Assembly (NCBI GenBank): GCA_021802185.1
Contig: JAKAAV010000008.1
Location: forward strand, 1-15,251
DNA: 15,251 nucleotides
Direction: 5' to 3'
Origin: Chloroflexota bacterium
GTDB taxonomy: Bacteria > Chloroflexota > Limnocylindria > Limnocylindrales > CSP1-4
The notes under the pieces were generated by a model that saw only the letters and a program-made list of their open reading frames with translations, did not search any database and had not been told where the DNA came from. The position numbers and the translations under genes are program-made. Each line of letters begins with the position of its first letter. The first letter of the stretch is position 1. Shown one piece after another: positions 7,333 through 13,479 of the stretch.

Positions 7333-7716
7333 ATGACCGACATCCACGACCGCCCGCCGGCGGAGTCACCGGCCGATCCGGGCACCAACCGAACCGCCTT
7401 CGTTCCCGACGCGCTCGCGTCGGCGTCGTCGGCGCAGCGCGCGTGCACTGCCCCGCAGCTGCGCCGATTCATCAAGTCGCGGCCCTACGTGCCGCTGCAC
7501 GAGCTGCGCCGCCGGTTCGAGCTGGGTGGCGAGACCGACGACATGTCGTCGCTCGAGACGGATCGCGGGCTCGCGTACGTGGGGCTGCCGGCCCGGGAGT
7601 CCGAGTTGCTCCAGGATCTCGTGCGGCAGGGCGAGGTCGGGCTCGAGCTGTCGCTCGACCCGCCGGTCCCCGTGGTCGTGGGCGTGTTTCCGATGCGGCC
7701 CGTGCCGCGCCCCTGA
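7333..7716 (+). CDS. Small conserved-looking protein of unknown function (127 aa)
   Basis: Not recognised. From ATG 7333 the first 40 residues are Ala/Pro/Ser-rich and probably unstructured. The rest looks folded: a basic helical part (PQLRRFIKSRPYVPLHELRR, 41-60), an acidic stretch (ETDDMSSLETD, 67-77), a segment LAYVGLPARESELLQDLV (80-97), and a beta-type end PVPVVVGVFPMRPV (111-124). There is no signal peptide and no cysteine cluster; the only Cys is at 38. The codon third-position pattern supports coding. GTG 7327 is an alternative start, and neither has a good ribosome binding site. The gene stands alone between the peptidase and another small gene. A short nucleic-acid- or protein-binding role would be a guess. 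Confidence 0.6.
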   Translation: MTDIHDRPPAESPADPGTNRTAFVPDALASASSAQRACTAPQLRRFIKSRPYVPLHELRRRFELGGETDDMSSLETDRGLAYVGLPARESELLQDLVRQGEVGLELSLDPPVPVVVGVFPMRPVPRP

Positions 7717-7826
7717 TCGAACGGCCGCGCCCACGGGCGGCGCCTTCCGTCGCCTGCCAGGCGCATCGGGCGCGCGAGCCGACCTCTCCGATCCGTCAGG
7801 CCCTGTCGCTCCCCGCCTCCATTGCG

Positions 7827-7832
7827 TAGGCT
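7827..7832 (+). promoter_or_regulatory. Candidate -10 box TAGGCT before the 88-residue protein gene
   Basis: TAGGCT resembles the TAGACT and TAGCCT boxes elsewhere in the window. It lies 37 bases before the ribosome binding site at 7870. The -35 is weak (CTGTCG at 7803-7808). Confidence 0.3.
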
Positions 7833-7880
7833 TGTCCGGCGCTGCCGACGAGCGGCGCGTCACGCGACCGGAGGTGCACC

Positions 7881-8147
7881 ATGGCCGCCAGCGACAAGCC
7901 CGCGCTGTCCCACCTCGTTGCCGAGGTGACCGACGACGAGCTCGACCCGGCAGCGGATGCCGCCCGACGGGTCGACCAGGACGCCGCCCTCGTGGATTAC
8001 GCCGAGCTGTCGCGACTGCTGCGCGCCGCCGACCAGGCTGGCGACCACGACGCCGCCACCGAGATCCGCGAGCAGATGGACGAGGTCTGGCCGTCGCTGA
8101 GCGAGGAGCAGCGCGGCAGGATCGAGGACGGGGAGTTCGACTGGTAG
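7881..8147 (+). CDS. Small acidic helical protein of unknown function (88 aa)
   Basis: Not recognised. The start is well supported by GGAGGT at 7870-7875, 5 bases before ATG 7881. The protein is strongly acidic, has no cysteine and no membrane segment, and appears mostly alpha-helical. Stretches include VTDDELDPAADAARRVDQDAA, YAELSRLLRAADQAGDHDAA and EEQRGRIEDGEFDW at the end. The repeated Asp/Glu-Ala-Ala pattern suggests a small soluble helical bundle. It is flanked by its own candidate promoter and by a gene-free stretch, so it is probably monocistronic. Function unknown. Confidence 0.7.
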   Translation: MAASDKPALSHLVAEVTDDELDPAADAARRVDQDAALVDYAELSRLLRAADQAGDHDAATEIREQMDEVWPSLSEEQRGRIEDGEFDW

Positions 8148-8284
8148 GCGCGGGGGAGAGCGAGGGGTCCCGTCGGCGATGGCCCGCCGGAGATCCCATC
8201 TGGGTCCCCGGTGACATCCACCCTGCCGCGCTCCATGCCCCGGCCGTCGTCGCTCGGGGTCCTTCACCTCGGGAGTGCGAAGGC

Positions 8285-8320
8285 CGCACCAACACGCTCC
8301 TCCGCGCCAACACGCTCCGC
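8285..8320. repeat. 18-bp tandem duplication
   Basis: Two adjacent 18-base units (8285-8302 and 8303-8320) agree at 16 of 18 positions and share the core CCAACACGCTCC. They lie in the 208-base gene-free stretch between the 88-residue protein and the end of the alkyltransferase gene. Confidence 0.75.
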
Positions 8321-8340
8321 CCGCCCTTGAGATCCCGACC

Positions 8341-8357
8341 AGGGCGTATCGCGCCCT
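8341..8357 (-). terminator. Hairpin at the end of the alkyltransferase gene, possible terminator
   Basis: AGGGCG (8341-8346) and CGCCCT (8352-8357) pair with a 5-base loop and overlap the TAG stop of the minus-strand gene. No U-run follows, so efficiency as an intrinsic terminator is doubtful. Confidence 0.35.
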
Positions 8358-9087
8358 ACCCGCGGACCGTCGCGTCCTCGAGCGTCAGCAGCCGGCGCTT
8401 CACACTCAGCATCTCCGCGCGAGGCGCGTGGCCCCCGCCTCCGTAGCCGCCCAGCGTGCCATCTGCGGCGAGAATGCGGTGACACGGGATCACGACGGGG
8501 ACGGGATTCCGGCCGAGGGCGCCGCCGACCGCGCGTGCGGCACCCGGGCGGCCGATCGACCGCGCCAGCGCCCCATAGCTCGTCACCTCGCCGTACGCGA
8601 GCCGAGTGGCTCCGGCGAGCACCAGCCGATCCCACGCCGAGATCCCCCGGAGGTCGATCGGCAGGTCGAAGTCCGTCCGACGGCCCGAGAAGTATTCGGC
8701 GAGCTCGCGCCGGGCCGCGGCGAGCGACACCCGGATCGAGGCCGGCACGCTGTCGCCGTCGGGGACGACCCGGCCGTGCAGGCGTCGCGAGACGGTCGCG
8801 ACGAAGTCGTCGACGCCGGTCACGAGCTCGATCGCGACAATCCCCTGCGCCGATGCGGCGACGTGGATGGTGCCCCACGGCGCGGGCTCGCTCGAGTAGG
8901 CGGCGATGACCCTTCGCTCCTCGTCCGGGGCTGGCTCCGTCATGCCGACTGCGGCACGTGTCCGGGCCAAAGCGATCTCCATCTCGCCCGCGACTGCGCC
9001 CGCCGCGGGCAGCGGGTCATGCGCTCGCAGCCAGATCGCCATCGGGTCATCACCCACACCGTCGTCCCTTGTCCGTCGGTTCGTCAT
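8356..9087 (-). CDS. ogt: Methylated-DNA-protein-cysteine methyltransferase with N-terminal extension
   Basis: Suicide repair protein that moves alkyl groups from O6-alkylguanine (and O4-alkylthymine) in DNA to its own cysteine. From ATG 9087 it has 243 residues. The active site is VVIPCHRI, with Cys202. Upstream AWDRLVLAGATRLAYGEVTSYGALA (151-175) and RAVGGALGRNP (185-195) are the DNA-binding helix-turn-helix and Asn hinge of the family. GGYGGG (213-218) follows. The usual Ogt fold begins near residue 66. The first 65 residues are an extra acidic/helical segment of unknown role (DDPMAIWLRAHDPLP at 13-27). The start codon overlaps the sigma factor stop in ATGA, which fixes the start and implies coupled translation. 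The frame stays open upstream to 9174, but that would overlap the sigma gene by about 90 bases. Confidence 0.9.
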   Translation of the reverse strand: MTNRRTRDDGVGDDPMAIWLRAHDPLPAAGAVAGEMEIALARTRAAVGMTEPAPDEERRVIAAYSSEPAPWGTIHVAASAQGIVAIELVTGVDDFVATVSRRLHGRVVPDGDSVPASIRVSLAAARRELAEYFSGRRTDFDLPIDLRGISAWDRLVLAGATRLAYGEVTSYGALARSIGRPGAARAVGGALGRNPVPVVIPCHRILAADGTLGGYGGGGHAPRAEMLSVKRRLLTLEDATVRG

Positions 9088-9674
9088 CGGTCCATCTCCA
9101 CGTACGCGGCCAGCCTCCCCCGGAGCCGCCGCAGTCCCTGGCTCACGTGCTGTCGTGCCGTCGTCTCCGAGCATCCGAGCGCCCTCGCCACGTCGGCGTA
9201 CTCCCCGCCCTCGAGGACCCGCCCGATCACTGCCGCGCGTTGCCGCGACGTGAGGCCGAGGAGGGCCTCCCGGATCACGTCGGCCGTCTCCGCGGCAAGG
9301 GCGCGCGCCGCAGGATCGTCGGCGGGCCGAGCCGGCGCGTTGGACGCGACGCTGCCGAGCGGCGACGCCATCGCCGAACGCACGGTCCGACGACGGTACG
9401 CGTCACGCGCCAGGTTGCCGGCGATCCGGTAGAGCCACGCGCGGACGTTCGCAGCCGCGTCGAGGCGCGGGTACGCGCGGAAGGCGCGGACGAACGTCTC
9501 CTGGTGCAGGTCGGCGGCCTCCTCTGCGGACGGCACGAGCCGTCGCAGGTAGCGGTAGATCTCGACTTCGTGGGCGGCCAACACGGCCTCGAAGGCCGGC
9601 GCGAGTGATCCGACCGGCGCGAGTGGTTCGGCAGATCGGGAGGGGAGCGCTCGCGGCGCTGGCATGGCACGCAT
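9084..9674 (-). CDS. ECF-type RNA polymerase sigma factor
   Basis: A 196-residue sigma-70-family protein with only regions 2 and 4, the layout of extracytoplasmic-function sigma factors. Region 2 spans about 28-96: DLHQETFVRAFRAYPRL (55-71) for core binding and NVRAWLYRIAGNLARD (76-91) for -10 recognition. Region 4 spans about 134-188, with GLTSRQRAAV (140-149) and the helix-turn-helix YADVARALGCSETTARQHVSQG (159-180) for -35 recognition. A Pro/Ala-rich linker of about 35 residues joins them. No anti-sigma gene with a membrane segment or zinc motif follows; the next gene, overlapping by four bases, is an alkyltransferase. ATG 9674 is chosen because a promoter-like pair ends 7 bases before it; ATG 9665 is the alternative. 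Confidence 0.9.
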   Translation of the reverse strand: MRAMPAPRALPSRSAEPLAPVGSLAPAFEAVLAAHEVEIYRYLRRLVPSAEEAADLHQETFVRAFRAYPRLDAAANVRAWLYRIAGNLARDAYRRRTVRSAMASPLGSVASNAPARPADDPAARALAAETADVIREALLGLTSRQRAAVIGRVLEGGEYADVARALGCSETTARQHVSQGLRRLRGRLAAYVEMDR

Positions 9675-9681
9675 CTCGGTC

Positions 9682-9711
9682 AGTGTGACGCGCGGCCAGG
9701 GCAGATGTGAA
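9682..9711 (-). promoter_or_regulatory. Candidate promoter of the sigma factor gene (leaderless)
   Basis: On the minus strand, TTCACA (9706-9711; five of six match TTGACA) is separated by 18 bases from CACACT (9682-9687). The -10 ends 7 bases before ATG 9674, so the transcript would begin at the start codon. Judged by eye. Confidence 0.35.
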
Positions 9712-9833
9712 TGCCCGAGCGCCGACGGGGACCGGTGAGCGGAGCGCTCCCCGCCATGGCACCGTGGGCGGCTGTCTCGACCGTGAAGACTGCTTTATCG
9801 ACCCTTACCCCTCAGGCCGGCCGCGATTTCAGA

Positions 9834-9847
9834 AACTCTCAAGAGTT
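9834..9847. promoter_or_regulatory. 14-bp palindrome AACTCT-CA-AGAGTT, possible operator
   Basis: Perfect 6-base arms with a 2-base centre, AT-richer than its surroundings, in the 240-base divergent gap between the sigma factor and the ferric-reductase-like gene. Symmetric sites of this size often bind dimeric repressors. The regulator is unknown. A 10-base palindrome GGAGCGCTCC lies at 9741-9750 in the same gap. Confidence 0.4.
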
Positions 9848-9914
9848 CCCGGCGACCATGACCGCCGGCCCTGTGACGGGCTGTCCGGTACCCGCCTCTT
9901 CGACTGGTGATTGC

Positions 9915-11288
9915 ATGACCGTAACGTCCACGACCTCCCGGCGCGTTCCGCTCCCGCGGACCTGGTCCATCCGGGCGTCGGACATCGCCGCGCTCGTGGC
10001 CGGCAACGCGGTGCTCATCGGCGCCATGTGGGTCCGCCACGGCCAGCTCATCGAACTGCATTCCGTGACCGGCATCATCACCGCCGCCGGTCAGCTCGCA
10101 GCCCTGTACGGCACGTACCTCGTGCTGCTCCAGTTGGTGCTCATGTCGCGCAGCCCCTGGCTCGACCAGGTCTTCGGCTCGGACCGGATCGTGTGGCTCC
10201 ACCGGTGGGTCGGGTTCAGCGCGATCCTGCTCCTCGCCGCGCACGGCGTCCTGACGGTCACGGGCTACGGGCTCGCCAACGGATCGGGACCCATCGGCGA
10301 GACCGTGACGATGCTCACGACGTACCCGTACGTGCTCCTCGCCACCGCCGGCATGGCCCTGTTCGTGCTCATCGGCGTGATGTCGATCAACGCCGCCCGC
10401 CGCCGCGTCTCCTACGAGACCTGGTACGGCATCCACCTGTACACGTACCTCGCGATCGCGCTGGCGTTCATGCACCAGCTCGCGGTCGGCACGGACTTCC
10501 TCGGCGACCCCGTCGCGCGCCTGTACTGGCTCGCGCTCTACGTCGCGGCGTTCTCGTTGCTCATCGCATTCCGGTTCGGGCAGCCGATCACACTGTCGCT
10601 GCGACACCGCCTGCGAGTCGCGAACGTCATCGTCGAGGCGCCCGGCGTGATCTCGATCTACATGACCGGTCGCGAGCTCGACCGGCTCGCGGTCCGCGCC
10701 GGCCAGTGGTTCCGCTGGCGCTTCCTGACCCCCGATGACTGGTGGCGCAGTCACCCGTTTTCCCTCTCCGCTGCCCCCAACGGCGAATTCCTGAGGATCA
10801 CCGTGAAGGACGTCGGTGACTTCACGTCGAGGCTTCAGCGGATGCGGATCGGCACGCTCGTGTTCGTGGAGGGGCCGTACGGCATCCTGACCGGGGCCCA
10901 GCGGGCGCGGCCCCGCGTGCTCCTCGTCGCGGGAGGGATCGGGATCACCCCCCTCCGCGCGCTCCTCGAGGAGATGTCGGCCGACAAAGGTGACCTTGCC
11001 CTGCTGTACCGGGCGCGCCGGCCGCGCGACCTCGTGTTCCGGCGCGAGATCGAGCAGATCGCGGCCCTGCGCGGCGCGACCGTCCACTTCATCGTCGGGC
11101 ATCATGGGACGCGCGAGATGCCGCACGACCCGTTCGAGCCGCGGGCCATCCAGCGGCTCGTGCCGGACGTGGCCCAGCGCGACATCTACGTGTGTGGCCC
11201 CGTCCCGATGATGGACGCGGTCCGTCGAAGCCTGCACGCGCTCCACGTGCCAGACACCCAGATCCACGACGAACGCTTTGCGTTCTGA
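9915..11288 (+). CDS. Ferric-reductase-like flavocytochrome (heme membrane domain plus FAD/NAD(P)H reductase)
   Basis: From ATG 9915 it has 457 residues. The N-terminal half (about 22-222) has six probable membrane helices. Two His pairs, His96/His110 and His174/His187, have the 13- and 12-residue spacings expected for two stacked b hemes. The C-terminal half is a ferredoxin-NADP reductase module: FAD motif HPFSLSAAP (280-288), nucleotide-binding LLVAGGIGITPLRALLEE (336-353), and YVCGPVPMM (425-433). It should carry electrons from cytosolic NAD(P)H through FAD and heme across the membrane. The downstream FMN-binding protein, 35 bases away, is a likely acceptor. ATG 9858 is an alternative in-frame start adding 19 residues; neither start has a strong ribosome binding site. 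Confidence 0.88.
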   Translation: MTVTSTTSRRVPLPRTWSIRASDIAALVAGNAVLIGAMWVRHGQLIELHSVTGIITAAGQLAALYGTYLVLLQLVLMSRSPWLDQVFGSDRIVWLHRWVGFSAILLLAAHGVLTVTGYGLANGSGPIGETVTMLTTYPYVLLATAGMALFVLIGVMSINAARRRVSYETWYGIHLYTYLAIALAFMHQLAVGTDFLGDPVARLYWLALYVAAFSLLIAFRFGQPITLSLRHRLRVANVIVEAPGVISIYMTGRELDRLAVRAGQWFRWRFLTPDDWWRSHPFSLSAAPNGEFLRITVKDVGDFTSRLQRMRIGTLVFVEGPYGILTGAQRARPRVLLVAGGIGITPLRALLEEMSADKGDLALLYRARRPRDLVFRREIEQIAALRGATVHFIVGHHGTREMPHDPFEPRAIQRLVPDVAQRDIYVCGPVPMMDAVRRSLHALHVPDTQIHDERFAF

Positions 11289-11323
11289 CCGACGATCCGC
11301 CGCTGACTGACGGAGGACCCTCC

Positions 11324-11911
11324 ATGATTCCGAAACGCGCCGTCGCGGCGATCGCGTCGACCGCGATCGCCCTCGCGCTCCTGTTGAACTTCAAGACCGC
11401 GGCGACCTTCACGGTGCCCACGTCCGCGGTCGTCGGCCAGCCCACGCCCGGCTCGACATCGGCAGCCGGTGCGTCCACCGGCTCCGGCAACTCGACCACC
11501 GCCGGCGCCTCCGGGTCCGGGCAGCCCGCCGCGTCGAGCGGCGCGACCGGCTCCGGTTCCGGAAGCGGCGGATCAGGGAACGCGCCGGGCCCGTCATCGG
11601 GCGCGAACGGATCGACCACGAGCTCCGGGAGCAACCTGAAGAACGGGCAGTACACCGGCGCCGCCGTCCAGATCCCGTTCGGCACGGTCCAGGTCCAGGT
11701 CACCATCTCCGCCGGCCGGATCAGCGACGTGCAGGCGCTGCAGATGCCGAACTCCCACGCGTACTCCGCGCAGATCAGCCAGTACGTGACGCCGATGCTC
11801 AAGCAGGAGGCCCTGCAGGCACAGAGCGCGCAGATCAACCTGATCTCGGGCGCGACGTACACGACCGAGGCCTACGCGCAGTCGCTGCAGTCCGCGCTCT
11901 CCCAGGCGTGA
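11324..11911 (+). CDS. Membrane-anchored FMN-binding domain protein
   Basis: A 195-residue protein starting at ATG 11324, set by GGAGGA at 11312-11317. An N-terminal hydrophobic anchor (7-22) is followed by a Ser/Gly/Thr/Pro linker of about 65 residues (38-103) and a short FMN_bind domain (104-195). NGQYTGAAVQIPFGTVQVQVTI opens the domain, and ISGATYT (174-180) near the end matches the [ST]GA[ST]-x-[ST] flavinylation motif. In such proteins a threonine of this motif is covalently loaded with FMN by ApbE. The domain should sit outside the membrane and relay electrons from the flavocytochrome encoded just upstream to an unknown acceptor. No apbE gene is in the window. Confidence 0.88.
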   Translation: MIPKRAVAAIASTAIALALLLNFKTAATFTVPTSAVVGQPTPGSTSAAGASTGSGNSTTAGASGSGQPAASSGATGSGSGSGGSGNAPGPSSGANGSTTSSGSNLKNGQYTGAAVQIPFGTVQVQVTISAGRISDVQALQMPNSHAYSAQISQYVTPMLKQEALQAQSAQINLISGATYTTEAYAQSLQSALSQA

Positions 11912-12221
11912 GCGGGCCGCGGTGACGGGGGCATCGACGGGCGGCCCGTGAGCCGTGCGGCCGCGGGCGGAGCACATCGTCGCGACGGCCCCATCGATCG
12001 CGGCGTTCGACGGCCCGGCGTGGATCGTTCCACCCGGGCCGTTCCGTGTGCCCGCCCCGCTGCATTCCCCGCGTGACGAGCAGGCGAGCGGGGCCCACAC
12101 CGGCGTGGGGGCGCCCCGGAGTCGGCGGCCGAGCTTTCAGGATTGCTTCAGCGCTGGCGGGTACAACAGTGGCCGAGGGTGGCGAGGACCGAGAGAGCGA
12201 CAGAGCGTGGAGAGCGACACG
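11912..12221. other. 310-base gene-free stretch between FMN protein and protease genes
   Basis: No coding region is supported. Just after the FMN-protein stop there is an inverted repeat, CGGGCCGC (11913-11920) and GCGGCCCG (11941-11948), with a 20-base loop and no T-run; it may slow or end transcription. The right part holds the direct repeat and -10-like box listed separately. The middle (about 11950-12130) shows nothing I can name. Confidence 0.5.
12136..12167 (+). promoter_or_regulatory. TTCAG direct repeat (11-base period) with -10-like TACAAC before the protease gene
   Basis: TTCAG at 12136-12140 recurs at 12147-12151, an 11-base period typical of OmpR/PhoB-type regulator sites. TACAAC at 12162-12167 follows 10 bases later, where an activated promoter's -10 box would lie. 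The leader to ATG 12222 would be about 48 bases. Inferred by eye. Confidence 0.4.
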
Positions 12222-13415
12222 ATGGAAGACGAGAACAGCCGCGAGGAGACCTCCGAGGCGCCCTCGAGGCGCCCGACCTGGGAGCCGCCGGTGCCGGTTC
12301 CGAGCGATCCCTCCGGCGTCGCCGAGGTGACGGCGACGGTCGGTCCGATGGCCGATCCCAAAGCGGCGCACAGCGCGGCCGCAGCGCCGACCCCCGTCGA
12401 GGGCGGCGCGCGCGCGGGCGCGGACGGTGACACCCCCGCGGGAGGTGGGCTCGACGAGCCGTTCACGCGGGCCGATGCGGCGAACGCTCCATCGCTCGGG
12501 AGCCGTGCCGCGGCCGACGAGCAGTGGCGCGCCCGGACGGACGACGAACATGCGCCCGGTGCTTCGACCCGCGAGTCCGCACCTCGGCGGCGCGTCCCGG
12601 TGGCCGCGATCGTCGCCGCGGCCGTCCTGTCGGCCGTCCTCTCGTCGGGCGGCACCTACGCGGTCGTCAGGCTGACGGCTCCACCGGCATCGTCGAGCAC
12701 GGCCCAGGACGCCAGCCTGGCCTCCACGACCTCTACCGCCTCCACCTCGTCGACGTCGGGCGCCGCGCAGACCGCCTCCGGCAGCGACACGATCGTGAAC
12801 GTGGCCTCCGAGGCGAGCAAGTCGGTGGTGACGATCACGTCGAACGGCATGACGGGATACTCCCCGTTCTCGGTGCCGGTGACTGGCGTCGGGTCCGGGT
12901 TCATCGTGTCGACCAACGGGCTGATCCTCACCGCGAACCACGTGGTGACCGGGGCCCAGTCGCTGACCGTGACGCTCCCGAGTGGCCGCAACGTCCCGGC
13001 GACCGTCGTCTCGACGGATCCGTCGCATGACGTGGCGCTGATCAAGGTCTCGGCGACCGGCCTGACCCCGTTGCCGCTGGGGGACTCGAACAACCTGACG
13101 GTCGGCGAGACTGTCGTGGCTGTGGGAAGCCCGCTCGGCACGTTCTACGACACCGTGACGAACGGGATCGTCTCGGCGCTGAACCGCACGATCTCGGTCT
13201 CCGAGACCGGCTCGCCGCGCCAGCAGACGCAGCTGTCCGGGCTGATCCAGACCGATGCGCCGATCAACCCCGGCAACAGCGGCGGTCCGCTCCTCGACAT
13301 CACGGGCCACGTGATCGGGCTCGTCGACGCGCAGGCCAGCGGCGCGCAGGGGGTCGGCTTCGCGGTGCCGATCAACGCGGGCAAGGCGCTCCTGAACAGC
13401 GCGCCGACGGCGTAG
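12222..13415 (+). CDS. htrA: Membrane-anchored HtrA/DegP-type serine protease lacking a PDZ domain
   Basis: A 397-residue trypsin-like protease. The N-terminal 120 residues are acidic, Ala/Pro-rich and probably cytoplasmic and unstructured. One membrane helix (about 125-149) is followed by a Ser/Thr linker (150-188) and the protease domain (189-390). The triad is visible: His240 in LTANHVV, Asp270 in SHDVALIKV, and Ser353 in GNSGGPL. The protein ends right after VGFAVPIN and lacks the C-terminal PDZ domain normal in HtrA proteins; the stop TAG at 13413-13415 is clear. It is expected to degrade or process misfolded extracytoplasmic proteins. GGAGAG at 12209-12214 supports ATG 12222; an in-frame GTG at 12207 is the alternative. 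A transport adaptor gene follows 64 bases downstream. Confidence 0.9.
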   Translation: MEDENSREETSEAPSRRPTWEPPVPVPSDPSGVAEVTATVGPMADPKAAHSAAAAPTPVEGGARAGADGDTPAGGGLDEPFTRADAANAPSLGSRAAADEQWRARTDDEHAPGASTRESAPRRRVPVAAIVAAAVLSAVLSSGGTYAVVRLTAPPASSSTAQDASLASTTSTASTSSTSGAAQTASGSDTIVNVASEASKSVVTITSNGMTGYSPFSVPVTGVGSGFIVSTNGLILTANHVVTGAQSLTVTLPSGRNVPATVVSTDPSHDVALIKVSATGLTPLPLGDSNNLTVGETVVAVGSPLGTFYDTVTNGIVSALNRTISVSETGSPRQQTQLSGLIQTDAPINPGNSGGPLLDITGHVIGLVDAQASGAQGVGFAVPINAGKALLNSAPTA

Positions 13416-13430
13416 GACCCGAAGCGCAGG

Positions 13431-13450
13431 GCACGAGCGGGCACGAACGG
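13431..13450. repeat. Short 10-bp tandem repeat after the protease gene
   Basis: GCACGAGCGG is followed directly by GCACGAACGG, differing at one base. It lies in the 64-base gap before the membrane fusion protein gene. It may be chance. Confidence 0.4.
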
Positions 13451-13479
13451 GGCGGCAACTCCACTTCGAAGGGACACCC

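Noticed and set aside
9085..9174. Longer alkyltransferase start at 9174
   Set aside because: It would overlap the sigma factor region 4 coding sequence by 90 bases, while ATG 9087 gives a clean ATGA overlap.
11913..11948. Inverted repeat after the FMN protein considered as an intrinsic terminator
   Set aside because: The 20-base loop and lack of a T-run do not meet the standard; kept only as a note in the gene-free stretch.
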